Program-made: the position numbers and the translations under genes
Shown: in pieces, positions 36,978-44,764 of the stretch
Position numbering within the stretch: position 1 is the stretch's first letter
How the letters are laid out: every line of letters starts with the position of its first letter
Notes under the pieces: generated by a model
Told to the model about the DNA's origin: nothing
The model's database searches: none
The model's input: only the letters and a program-made list of their open reading frames with translations
Source: Candidatus Gastranaerophilales bacterium
Lineage (GTDB): Bacteria; Cyanobacteriota; Vampirovibrionia; Gastranaerophilales; Gastranaerophilaceae
Assembly: GCA_944324485.1 (NCBI GenBank)
Contig: CALUWM010000007.1
Coordinates: forward strand, 1-64,000
DNA length: 64,000 bases
Direction of reading: 5' to 3'

Positions 36978-37883
36978 ATGAAACATTTTGCTATAAAATC
37001 AAAATTCAATTTCGTATTAAAATTTATTTTTATTCTTTTTGTGATGCTTTTTATGACCCAAAGCGCTTTTGCTATTAGAATAGGGTTAGGAGAGGGCGTT
37101 AAAAAGACTTATGTGGGTAGTTCTCAGAATGCTTCATTTAGAGATGCAAATACAGGAAAGCTTCTTTTTATATCTCGTTCGTTTTTTCCGTATTCAATTA
37201 AGGCATACGGAGATTCAATAGCTATAAAAGTCAAAGGAAGATATTATGATTGCTCAACAAATGCAATTTTTATACAAAATCCTGAAAGCAGAGGTTTTTT
37301 GGCTACCAAAAAAAGATGGTATAGAGGCGATATCGTAATATATAATATCGAAGGTACGTTGACAATAGTTAATTCTTTGCCTTTAGAAGAGTATTTAATG
37401 GGAGTTGTGCCGGCAGAAATGCCTTCAAAGTGGAATGAAGAAGCTCATAAAGCACAAGCTATTGCTGCAAGGAGTTATGCTCTTGCTAATTTAAATAAAA
37501 GGGGTTCAAAAGGTTACGACTTGAAGGATACTCCTGCTGATCAGGCATACGGTGGTGCAAGTAGTGAAACACCTCAAACTACAAGAGCTGTTCTTTCTAC
37601 CAGAGGTGAAGTTTTGACATACGATAATAAAATTATTCCCGCATATTATCATGCAGCATCAGGAGGAAGGACTATTTCTGCGGGCGAAGTTTGGAATCAT
37701 GATCTTCCTTATATTCAATCCGTTGATAGTTTTGATAGAGGTATAAGGAAAAACGGACATGGTGTCGGTATGAGTCAATATGGTGCAAATAACTTGGCAA
37801 ATAAAGGTTTTAGTGCTCGTCAAATATTGAATTATTTTTATAAAGACATCAATTTTTCAAGGCTAAAAACAAAAGAAGACTGA
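36978..37883 (+). CDS. SpoIID/LytB-domain protein
   Basis: 301 aa from the ATG at 36978; a TTG four codons earlier (36966) is possible but less likely. Signal peptide or anchor at about 11-32 (ends SAFA). The SpoIID domain (about 110-300) has EYLMGVVPAEMPSKWNEEAHKAQAIAARSYAL, AYYHAASGGRT and GHGVGMSQYGANNLA. Members with activity are lytic transglycosylases acting on denuded glycan (SpoIID of Bacillus); non-sporulating bacteria, cyanobacteria among them, carry homologues of unknown wall role. It is 104 nt before the HU gene. Confidence 0.87.
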   Translation: MKHFAIKSKFNFVLKFIFILFVMLFMTQSAFAIRIGLGEGVKKTYVGSSQNASFRDANTGKLLFISRSFFPYSIKAYGDSIAIKVKGRYYDCSTNAIFIQNPESRGFLATKKRWYRGDIVIYNIEGTLTIVNSLPLEEYLMGVVPAEMPSKWNEEAHKAQAIAARSYALANLNKRGSKGYDLKDTPADQAYGGASSETPQTTRAVLSTRGEVLTYDNKIIPAYYHAASGGRTISAGEVWNHDLPYIQSVDSFDRGIRKNGHGVGMSQYGANNLANKGFSARQILNYFYKDINFSRLKTKED

Positions 37884-37930
37884 TTTTTTTTGTAAATAAG
37901 CTAAAATTATGAATTTTAAACTTAAAAAGC

Positions 37931-37958
37931 TTGCAAAAGCTTGAAAAATATGTATAAT
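37931..37958 (+). promoter_or_regulatory. Sigma-70-type promoter of the HU gene
   Basis: TTGCAA (37931-37936), 16-bp spacer, then TGTATAAT with an extended -10 (37951-37958). Transcription should begin near 37965, about 23 nt before the start codon, with AAGGAG at 37976-37981. This is the clearest promoter in the window and fits a highly expressed gene. Confidence 0.7.
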
Positions 37959-37987
37959 GATGTTGTATTACTTAAAAGGAGTTAGAT

Positions 37988-38269
37988 ATGAACAAAGAAG
38001 AATTGGTAAAAGCAGTAGCTACAAGCACTAAGCTTTCTCAAAAAGAAACAGCTGAAGTTATTGGTGCTGTTATTGAAACTGTACAAAAAACTGTTTCAAA
38101 AGGAAAGAAAGTTACTTTAGTTGGATTTGGAACTTTTGAAGCTAGAAAAAGAGCTGCAAGAGTTGGAAGAAATCCTCAAACTGGTAAAGAAATTAAAATT
38201 GCTGCTAAAACAGTTCCTGCTTTCTCAGCTGGTAAAAAATTCAAAGAAATGGTAGCTAAAAAGAAATAG
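37988..38269 (+). CDS. hup: HU-type histone-like DNA-binding protein
   Basis: 93 aa. The whole HU/IHF fold is present: MNKEELVKAVA, the middle VTLVGFGTFEARKRAARVGRNPQTGKEIKIAAKTVPAFSAGKKFKE with the DNA-binding arm and the Pro that intercalates. It bends and compacts DNA as a dimer. Strong promoter, perfect Shine-Dalgarno and a following terminator mark a single, strongly expressed gene. Confidence 0.97.
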   Translation: MNKEELVKAVATSTKLSQKETAEVIGAVIETVQKTVSKGKKVTLVGFGTFEARKRAARVGRNPQTGKEIKIAAKTVPAFSAGKKFKEMVAKKK

Positions 38270-38293
38270 TTTCTTTTAAAAAGCTTTAAAAAT

Positions 38294-38319
38294 GCTCCCT
38301 TTAAGGGAGCAATTTTTTT
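38294..38319. terminator. Terminator after HU, shared with ylxR
   Basis: Stem GCTCCCT/AGGGAGC with loop TTA, then AA and T7. It stops the HU transcript. The stop codon of ylxR on the other strand (38301-38303) lies inside the hairpin. Confidence 0.88.
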
Positions 38320-38561
38320 AATTGTTCTTCTGTTGTTATAATTTCATCTATATTGTTGTATTTAAGTGCGGATTTAATCTTCTTTTTTTTAATTAAAGTT
38401 TTTATGCAATTAATGTTTTTACAAACATATATACTTCTTCCAAGTTCATTTGAAGCAGGATTTATTTTTAAGGTTCCGTTTTTTAATTTAGTTATTTTAA
38501 TCATTAAATCTCTATTTTGTATTTTAGAGCAACCTTGACATTTTCTTTTAATTTCTTGCAT
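38301..38561 (-). CDS. ylxR: YlxR/DUF448 RNA-binding-like protein
   Basis: 86 aa. Family motifs: CQGCSKIQNRDLMIKI (Cys pair at about 9 and 12), ELGRSIYVCKN (as in the usual GRGAYVC) and a basic C-terminal helix with KKKIKSALK. YlxR usually sits between nusA and infB and is a putative nucleoid or RNA-binding regulator. Here it is apart from both, 1 nt overlapping a methyltransferase gene. Its stop lies in the HU terminator. Confidence 0.85.
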   Translation of the reverse strand: MQEIKRKCQGCSKIQNRDLMIKITKLKNGTLKINPASNELGRSIYVCKNINCIKTLIKKKKIKSALKYNNIDEIITTEEQLKKLLP

Positions 38562-39439
38562 TATTTTATTGCCTTTATAAATGCGGTTTTTGAATTTATT
38601 TCAATTGGATTATTGCTTAGAGCATTTTGTACTTCTGTAATGTAATTATTTACCTTTTTTTCATCAAAATATTCAAGGAATCTTTCTTTCATGGATTTCT
38701 GGTCTGGTGCCGGAGGTGTTATGAACCAATTTGTAATAGTTTCTTTTGTTGGAATATATTTTGATGACGCAATTTGTACATTTATAGTAACATCTGAAAA
38801 ATTAACTTCAAGAAGATCTTTATCCAAGCTTTCAGCACTAAAGTTCACTAAAGGGTCGTTAGGATTTTCCATAAATTCTTTTTCAGCTTTTTTAAAATCT
38901 TCATAATCGCTTATTTGATTATTGGTTAAAAGTTCATAATATCTGGTGTTTTCTGAAATTATAGGTTCAAAGGCTGCATAAATACCATTTTGTTTTAAAA
39001 TCCTGTAAAATTCGCTAAATACTTGTTTTTTGTTTTTTATATGAACTAAAACTGATCTTGTCATTAGCCTGTCTAAGTAATTATTTTCAAGTTTTATATT
39101 TGATACATCTGTTTTTAAAAATTTAGCATTATTTTTTATTTTTGTTTCAGATAATATTTTTTGACATTCATCAAGGCAATCTTGAAATTTATCCGAAAAA
39201 ATAAGCTCAACTTTATCTTCAAATCTTTCTAAAACACCAAAAGCTAAAAGTCCTGAGCCGCAGCCAAAGTCTGCAATTTTTTGACCGATTTGTAAGTCTG
39301 CAAGGTTTAATACGCTATCTCTTACGGCAATTAACCATTTTATCGTTTGTTCTTTTTGGTTTTCATCCATATATGAGAATCTGGTTTTTTTTAACCAAGT
39401 TGACCAATTTTTACATGTTCCGCTCATTTTTTCCTCCAA
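38561..39439 (-). CDS. SAM-dependent methyltransferase
   Basis: 292 aa. Class I methyltransferase fold at about 45-160: motif I IADFGCGSGLLAFGVLERF, acidic residue after strand 2 (FSDKF), motif IV region LDRLMTRSVLVHIKNKKQVF, then FYRILKQNGIYAAFEP. The C-terminal 120 residues are a lid domain. This is the UbiE/small-molecule type of architecture; the substrate is unknown. It is the upstream gene of a two-gene unit with ylxR, divergent from the diguanylate cyclase, with GGAGGAA upstream of its ATG. Confidence 0.85.
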   Translation of the reverse strand: MEEKMSGTCKNWSTWLKKTRFSYMDENQKEQTIKWLIAVRDSVLNLADLQIGQKIADFGCGSGLLAFGVLERFEDKVELIFSDKFQDCLDECQKILSETKIKNNAKFLKTDVSNIKLENNYLDRLMTRSVLVHIKNKKQVFSEFYRILKQNGIYAAFEPIISENTRYYELLTNNQISDYEDFKKAEKEFMENPNDPLVNFSAESLDKDLLEVNFSDVTINVQIASSKYIPTKETITNWFITPPAPDQKSMKERFLEYFDEKKVNNYITEVQNALSNNPIEINSKTAFIKAIK

Positions 39440-39495
39440 ACGCTGTATTTAAAGTTTAAAAAGTGATTTTTGCTTATTTAACATTTATAATTTAA

Positions 39496-41136
39496 ATGTT
39501 AGATTATAAGTTTTTTATTATGCCTGAAGAACAATCGTTGGAAAATAATATTAAATATCTTAGCATGATGTTTGAGGTTAGCACAATTGCTAATCAAACT
39601 GATGATGTATATGAACTTTTAAGGAAGTTGAAAGATTATGTTGCTGAGCAAATAGATTCAAATGATATTACAGTTTATCTATTGGAAAATCAGCATTTTA
39701 AGTGCATTCTTTCAAATGAAAGAGTTAGAAATAACGAGTTTTTTGAGTGCGAAGAAGGGAATTCTCCGTTTTGGGATGCTGTAAACAAGGCTAAGCTTAC
39801 TGTTATGAAAGATTCCGAGGGAGCTCATCTTTTTAAACCTTTTTTGGAACATAATAACATACTGCCGCTTGACCCTAGCCATGTTCGCGTGTTTTTTCAT
39901 AACTTAATTCCTATATGTTTTCTTTTTATAAAAGAAAATCCGGATAATCCTATTTCTAAAGAAACGTTTAATAATTTAAATTATGCTTTTGATTATATTG
40001 AACCTGTAATTGCAAAATATCATCGAAAAATTAAAAAAGATGAAGAAATTGCACAATTACAAAAGTCTTTGCATAATATTTCAATTCTTTATAATATTTC
40101 TCAAGCAGTAAATTTCATTGATGACCTTAAAAGATTGTTGCAAGTTATTATTCAAAAAGCATTGATTACTTTGGATGCTGAAAAAGGCTCTTTAATGCTT
40201 TATGATTATTCTTTGAATGCTTTGCAGGTTAGAATTGTGTCAGGTTTACAAGATAAAAAACTTGAAGAAGCAATAAATAACGGTGCTGTTCAGTGTGCTA
40301 AAATCGGAGTGGGAGAAGGTATTGCCGGTACGGTATTTTTGGAGCGTAAACCTATAATTACAAATTTAGGCTCGGCTGACCCAAGATTTATTGTTAAAGA
40401 AGTTCTGTCAAATACAAAATCTCTTTTGTGCGTGCCATTGATTGCAAAAGGTGAAGTCATTGGTGTAATCAATATTACGAATAAAAAACATGATAAATTA
40501 TTTAATCAAAAAGATTTGGAATTCATAACTTCTCTTGCAAATCAGGCTGCAATTGCAATTGATAATGCAAAATTATATGAACTTGCAACTAAAGATGGAA
40601 TGACAAAATTATATATTTATCGTCATTTCTATACTTTGCTTGAAAATGAAATCAGAAGATGCTCCAGATATAAGAGAAATATGTCTTTAATTATGATGGA
40701 CATAGATAATTTCAAGCGAATTAATGATACATACGGGCATTTAACCGGCGATACAATATTAAAAAATCTTGCAATCGTTCTTCAAGAAAGCGTCAGAAAA
40801 ATTGATATTCCTGCAAGGTATGGCGGTGAAGAATTTGTCGTAATACTTCCTGAAACAGACAAGGAAGATGCTTGCACAATAGCTGAGCGTATTAGAAAAA
40901 ATATTTCTCAAATAGTTGTTAAAGTAAGTGAAACACAAGATTTGTCCCCAACTGTTTCAATTGGTGTTGCGCAGTATTCAACGGATGGTCAGGAAGCAAA
41001 AGAGCTTATTAATGCTGCCGATACTGCATTGTATTATTCGAAACACAACGGCAAAAATATGGTTTCAACATACGAAAAAGACGGTTGCAAAAAGGTTGAA
41101 CAAATAAATATCGACATTCAATCTCAGCTTGATTAG
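39496..41136 (+). CDS. GAF-GAF-GGDEF diguanylate cyclase
   Basis: 546 aa, soluble. Two GAF domains (about 20-170 and 190-355; the second has AEKGSLMLYDYSLNALQVRI, EGIAGTVFLERKPII, FITSLANQAAIAIDNAKLYE) are followed by a GGDEF domain (about 370-530). The active site is intact: DIDNFKRINDTYGH for metal binding and GGEEF. An I-site RxxD (RKID) stands five residues before GGEEF, so product inhibition by c-di-GMP is expected. It makes c-di-GMP from GTP in response to a ligand or partner on the GAF domains. Given the flagellar genes, a link to motility control is plausible. It overlaps the next (minus) gene by 4 nt. The first ATG is used; a second at 39520 is possible. Confidence 0.93.
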   Translation: MLDYKFFIMPEEQSLENNIKYLSMMFEVSTIANQTDDVYELLRKLKDYVAEQIDSNDITVYLLENQHFKCILSNERVRNNEFFECEEGNSPFWDAVNKAKLTVMKDSEGAHLFKPFLEHNNILPLDPSHVRVFFHNLIPICFLFIKENPDNPISKETFNNLNYAFDYIEPVIAKYHRKIKKDEEIAQLQKSLHNISILYNISQAVNFIDDLKRLLQVIIQKALITLDAEKGSLMLYDYSLNALQVRIVSGLQDKKLEEAINNGAVQCAKIGVGEGIAGTVFLERKPIITNLGSADPRFIVKEVLSNTKSLLCVPLIAKGEVIGVINITNKKHDKLFNQKDLEFITSLANQAAIAIDNAKLYELATKDGMTKLYIYRHFYTLLENEIRRCSRYKRNMSLIMMDIDNFKRINDTYGHLTGDTILKNLAIVLQESVRKIDIPARYGGEEFVVILPETDKEDACTIAERIRKNISQIVVKVSETQDLSPTVSIGVAQYSTDGQEAKELINAADTALYYSKHNGKNMVSTYEKDGCKKVEQINIDIQSQLD

Positions 41137-41357
41137 TTATTGCTTGTCATTATAGTTCTAAAAGCAGCTAGACCTCTTGCAGAGATTGGTTGCGAGGTTT
41201 TTCTTTGTTCTTTTGCAATAGAAAAAATCTTTACAATTCTTTGAATCTCTTGTACGTTTTTAATCGTGTTTGTTGCATAAACATTTCTGACTTTTTCAGG
41301 GGAAATGTTGAATAAAGCATTGAGTTCTAATTCTGTCATAACTTTTCTCTCAATCAT
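41133..41357 (-). CDS. Small protein of unknown function, helix-turn-helix-like
   Basis: 74 aa. The order LELNALFNISPEKVRNVYATNTIKNVQEIQRIVKIF looks helical and could form a helix-turn-helix, but no family is secure. Basic, no cysteine. It converges on the diguanylate cyclase with a 4-nt overlap. ATG at 41357; a second ATG at 41339 (MTELELN) gives 68 aa. Confidence rests on intact reading frame and codon use only. Confidence 0.5.
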   Translation of the reverse strand: MIERKVMTELELNALFNISPEKVRNVYATNTIKNVQEIQRIVKIFSIAKEQRKTSQPISARGLAAFRTIMTSNN

Positions 41358-41439
41358 TAATTACCTTATGTATTAATAAAGTTGTTTAAAAAAAATTAAT
41401 TGCAGAATTGTTTTAAAGTTTTACAAAAGTTAATATAAA

Positions 41440-41533
41440 AAATATTGGAACAAATATGATAAAAATACGTCTAAATAATCAAATGCCGTATTTGCTACTT
41501 AGGCCTTTGTGGAGAGAACAAGGGCCTTTTTTT
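41440..41533 (+). ncRNA. Candidate small RNA ending in a strong terminator
   Basis: The 174-nt gap between two minus-strand genes holds a plus-strand intrinsic terminator: 10-bp stem AGGCCTTTGT/ACAAGGGCCT (41501-41528) with loop GGAGAGA and then T run to 41533. No plus-strand gene ends within 360 nt. A TATAAA-like box at about 41434-41440 could start a transcript of about 85 nt. It may instead only protect the region from read-through of the cyclase gene. No known RNA family recognised. Confidence 0.35.
41501..41533 (+). terminator. Strong intrinsic terminator
   Basis: Ten-base-pair GC-containing stem with one G-T pair, seven-base loop and a run of seven T. On the minus strand no T run follows, so it acts on plus-strand transcripts only. 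Confidence 0.85.
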
Positions 41534-42137
41534 ATTTTAGTTTTTTTGTGTATGTTATACAAAGTGATAAAATAATGCAGTAAAGTGCTAATTCAACAGT
41601 TTCTTCGCCACATGTATTATGTGTTTTTTCAAAATAAATTTGTAATATGGTAAAAATAAACCCTAAAGAAAACGTCCAAATTGGAAATTTAATTTTTTTG
41701 ATTATCTTTTTTGTATCAAGCCATATTTTATTTAAGATTCCATATAATGCTATTATAAAAATATAAATTCCAACTCCAACATGCGCCAAGTATCCGTATT
41801 TATAATGTGACCATGAGTAAAATTCATTTGGTTGATTAGGTATTTGACAGAAAATTACTCTTCCGTAGCTTAATTCTCTTAGAATCATTAATATTAAAAA
41901 TAATGCTAGGACGTTAAAAAATACTTTATGTTTTTTGAAACGAAAACATATGATTATTGAAATAATTAGAGGAATTAAGGCAATGTTTTCAAGAAGACTG
42001 TTTTCATATATTTCTGTTATATTGAAAATTTTTATGTAAGATATGCTCAAAATTAACAAAAATATTGCAATTGAATCTGTTTTTTGAAAATTGAAATCTA
42101 AATATTGTAAAATTTTATTCTTAAGTAAACCAAACAT
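41532..42137 (-). CDS. Multi-pass membrane protein, unknown
   Basis: 201 aa, six hydrophobic segments. The central region has WSHYKYGYLAHVGVGIYIF and the C-terminal part has FEKTHNTCGEETVELALYC, with His, Glu and Cys near the membrane surface that could bind metal. No family is recognised with certainty. It is divergent from the FlhA-C paralogue gene at 42199 with a 61-nt shared upstream region. Its stop lies within the T run of the terminator at 41501-41533. Confidence 0.7.
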   Translation of the reverse strand: MFGLLKNKILQYLDFNFQKTDSIAIFLLILSISYIKIFNITEIYENSLLENIALIPLIISIIICFRFKKHKVFFNVLALFLILMILRELSYGRVIFCQIPNQPNEFYSWSHYKYGYLAHVGVGIYIFIIALYGILNKIWLDTKKIIKKIKFPIWTFSLGFIFTILQIYFEKTHNTCGEETVELALYCIILSLCITYTKKLK

Positions 42138-42198
42138 GATTGTTTTAGTATAATATATTTTTTAAAAAAATGTAAAATATTTATGTTAAGATATTTTT

Positions 42199-43650
42199 AT
42201 GAATAAACAATTTAGACAAGAATTTTCAATAAAACAAATCCCGACAGATGACCCTATGCTATTGCAAAACACTTTAAATGCTATGTCTAGTGGTGGTTTT
42301 GAGCTGTATTCAATATATGAAGCAGAACAGGATTCAAAAATAGTTTATAATTGTATTTTTGTTAAGGAAAGTGAAAATTTATCAGATGAAGTTGATGACG
42401 AACTTGTGAATTTTCGTTCTCAAGTTGAAAAAATGCTTTATTCAAAAGAAGAACCATATGAGCTTTGTTTAAATCTTCAAAAGAAAATAAGAGACAAAAA
42501 AGAAAAAATTGAGCGTGTTAAAAAATTTCTTGAAAGTTCAAAGGATTCTGAGCGTGAGCTTTTAAATGATGAAATAAAAAAAGATATTGATGATTTAAAT
42601 GATTTAAAAAGGGATTTGAAAGAGATTTTAGCTCCTTCAAAGATGTCAAAATTCTTAGGAGAGGAGAAACTTTCAATTAATTTATCCCAAGAAAACTATT
42701 GTCTTTGCGATTATCAGGAAGAAAAAAATTTACTGTCTCAGACGGTAAAAGTTAGACAGGAATTGACTAAGCAACTTGGATACATTATTCCAAAGGTGCA
42801 ATTTATAGAAAATTCTTCGTTGGATGAATATGAGTTTTCAATAAATGTTCATGGAGTTAGTGTAATTTGTGCTAAGGCTTATCCTAATCATTTAGCTTTT
42901 TTTGAGGATGAGTTAAATATTGAAAGAGTCCCTAATAATTCCTATAAAACAAAAGACCCTCTGACAAAAAGGAAGTTAGTTTGGATTTTAAGGGATGAGT
43001 GCGAAGATTATTGGGTGCAAGGAATAGAACCGGCTGAATATATTGCTAATTATTTGAGTTATTTTGCGATAGTTCATGTTGATGAAATCTTTGATTATAG
43101 TGATTTAAATCGATATGTTGATTTTGTTACAAATAAAAATTCGTTTTTAGTTGAAACAATTTTAGGTGAATTTATTAGTGTTTCGGAATTAAAATATATT
43201 TTAGTTCAGTTGATTAGAGAAAGAGTCAGCATAAAAGATATAGTCTATATTTTTGAAAAATTAAATGATTTTTCTGATGATTCATCGAAATCTGATTTGT
43301 TAGATAGATTAAGAATGGCTCTTTCAAGACAAATTTCTGAAAGTATCTCTACAAAAGAAAAAGAGATTTTTGCTTACGAAATAGATGATGAGACAATTGA
43401 TTTACTTGAAAAGCAAGCAAGTAATGAAGAAGCAAGTGTTAAAATTGATTTATCGAAGTTTAGTAAATTTAAAAAAGTTTTAAAAGAAATGAGAAAAGAC
43501 ATTATAGAAAAAAATGCTGTACTTATTGTTCCTCAGCAGTTTAGGCAAATTATTTTTATTCTTGTTTCTCAGTTTTTTATGGATATTCCGGTTATTTGTC
43601 TTGAAGAAATTGCAAGTGATTATAAATTAAACATTATTGGAAAAATATAG
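42199..43650 (+). CDS. Stand-alone homologue of the FlhA cytoplasmic domain
   Basis: 483 aa, soluble, no membrane segment. Residues about 195-483 follow FlhA-C from end to end: RQELTKQLGYIIPKVQFIENSSLDEYEF parallels RQRITDDLGYIIPNIRIMDSSAIGDNEY of the FlhA here, and SELKYILVQLIRERVSIKDIVYIFEKLNDF parallels its core motif, then LDRLRMALSRQISESISTKEK. The first 60 residues resemble DUF4177-type small domains (LLQNTLNAMSSGGFELYSIYE) and about 85-150 is a coiled coil. In FlhA this domain forms a nine-membered ring that docks chaperone-substrate complexes. Here the membrane gate is replaced by a new N-terminus. A role as docking, storage or regulatory ring is inference. The gene is far from the flagellar operons. 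Confidence 0.85.
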   Translation: MNKQFRQEFSIKQIPTDDPMLLQNTLNAMSSGGFELYSIYEAEQDSKIVYNCIFVKESENLSDEVDDELVNFRSQVEKMLYSKEEPYELCLNLQKKIRDKKEKIERVKKFLESSKDSERELLNDEIKKDIDDLNDLKRDLKEILAPSKMSKFLGEEKLSINLSQENYCLCDYQEEKNLLSQTVKVRQELTKQLGYIIPKVQFIENSSLDEYEFSINVHGVSVICAKAYPNHLAFFEDELNIERVPNNSYKTKDPLTKRKLVWILRDECEDYWVQGIEPAEYIANYLSYFAIVHVDEIFDYSDLNRYVDFVTNKNSFLVETILGEFISVSELKYILVQLIRERVSIKDIVYIFEKLNDFSDDSSKSDLLDRLRMALSRQISESISTKEKEIFAYEIDDETIDLLEKQASNEEASVKIDLSKFSKFKKVLKEMRKDIIEKNAVLIVPQQFRQIIFILVSQFFMDIPVICLEEIASDYKLNIIGKI

Positions 43651-43695
43651 TTATTTGTTTTTATTTGTAATTATAGAAATACACTCATAAAAAAT

Positions 43696-43770
43696 TTGCG
43701 TCTGGCGCGATTCGAACGCGCGACCTATCCCTTAAAAGGGGAGTGCTCTACCTGCTGAGCTACAGACGCA
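43696..43770 (-). tRNA. tRNA-Lys (anticodon TTT)
   Basis: Complete cloverleaf on the minus strand: acceptor TGCGTCT/AGACGCA, D-arm GCTCAGCAGGTAGAGC, anticodon arm with loop CTTTTAA (anticodon TTT), T-arm CGCGCG-TTCGAAT-CGCGC. CCA is not encoded. The 5' half and its upstream sequence are repeated at 43859-43904. Confidence 0.95.
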
Positions 43771-43904
43771 AACTTTATACTTTATTTAATTTTCAATTGT
43801 CTTATCTCAGCAGGTAGAGCATGTGCTTTTATTTACCGTTTCAGCGAGCTTCACCGAGTGCTGAGCTACAGACGCAAACTTTATACTTTATTTAATTTTC
43901 AATT
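43753..43904. repeat. Direct and inverted partial copies of the tRNA-Lys 5' region
   Basis: A 46-bp segment, the 5' start of tRNA-Lys plus its upstream leader, is present at 43753-43798 and again at 43859-43904 without a mismatch (106-bp spacing). Between them, 43806-43821 is a 16-bp inverted copy of the D-arm segment at 43744-43759. The rest (43822-43858) is unrelated, slightly GC-richer DNA. The upstream copy cannot form a tRNA because it breaks off in the D-arm. This accounts for most of the gene-free stretch 43651-44130; I see nothing further in 43905-44130 apart from AT-rich leader of the next gene. Confidence 0.85.
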
Positions 43905-44130
43905 ATTTCTTTTGGTTTGGCGAATTTGCCGAATCTAAGAAAATCTTTGCTAAACAAATTTTCAAACAATCAATCCTTGATTGCCTATTCAATATATCAA
44001 GAACAAAATTTCACGTCAAATATTTTTTTAAAAAAATTAATATTAGCTTACAAGTTATTACCCGATGGTTGATTTAAGATTTTTTTTCGATTTGTTATTT
44101 TTTAGATATACAATTTTGAAAGGTTAAGAA

Positions 44131-44736
44131 ATGAAAAAATTATTGTTCTCTTTTTTGGCATTTACGGTTTTTAGTTCTATTTCTTTTGCTGCTCCTTGCA
44201 GTGTTGAGAAATGTTCAAAGTCAGATTGTGCTAAAGCTCCCGCTACCAGTTGCGAAAAAGCTAATCCTTGTGAAGAAAAAACTACATCTTGTGATGAAAC
44301 AACTTGTGATAAATGTAATGTAGAAGATGATGAGTATTGCGTATATAATCAGTGTTTCTTTGATAAACAATATAAAAAAATGAAAAAAGAATTGTGTTTA
44401 ACAAAAAAACAAGAAGCTTGCATTGATAATATATATAAAAGTTTTAAAACAGATATGGAAGCTCAGCATGCTAAGTATCGCATAGAAAAAGATAAGCTTT
44501 TAAATATGATTGAATGTAATAATGATTGTTGGAAAGATCAAGCAAAAGTTCTTAAAGAAATGAAAAGAGATGCTAAAGAAAAATGCAAACAATTCAGAGA
44601 TGATGTCAAAGAACAACTTTGTAAAAATCAATATTCGGCATTTCGAAAATTCCAAAGATGTGAAAGAAGTAAAATGAGAAAACTTATAAAATATGCAAAA
44701 GTTTATAAATTCCCTTGCACTGATTGCTGTAAATAA
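44131..44736 (+). CDS. Cys-rich secreted protein, CpxP/Spy-like helical
   Basis: 201 aa. Signal peptide 1-20 (ends SFA). The mature protein has 20 cysteines: a dense N-terminal section (about 22-90, ten Cys, with patterns such as CxxxC and CDKC) and a helical section (about 90-185) where LCLTKKQEACIDNIYKSFKTDME recalls the LTxxQ repeats of CpxP/Spy periplasmic chaperones and metal sensors. It ends FPCTDCCK. Many Cys pairs suggest disulfides or metal binding in the envelope. AAAGGTTAAGA precedes the ATG. It is followed by a strong terminator, so it is a single-gene unit. The family link is tentative. Confidence 0.75.
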   Translation: MKKLLFSFLAFTVFSSISFAAPCSVEKCSKSDCAKAPATSCEKANPCEEKTTSCDETTCDKCNVEDDEYCVYNQCFFDKQYKKMKKELCLTKKQEACIDNIYKSFKTDMEAQHAKYRIEKDKLLNMIECNNDCWKDQAKVLKEMKRDAKEKCKQFRDDVKEQLCKNQYSAFRKFQRCERSKMRKLIKYAKVYKFPCTDCCK

Positions 44737-44740
44737 ATTT

Positions 44741-44764
44741 AACGGGGCAGATGCCCCGTTTTTT
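44741..44764. terminator. Terminator after the Cys-rich gene
   Basis: Stem AACGGGGC/GCCCCGTT with loop AGAT (44741-44760), followed by T4-6. The convergent gene at 44763 ends right at it. Confidence 0.88.

Noticed and set aside
43859..43904. Second tRNA-Lys gene
   Set aside because: Only the acceptor 5' strand and the beginning of the D-arm are present; no anticodon or T-arm follows.
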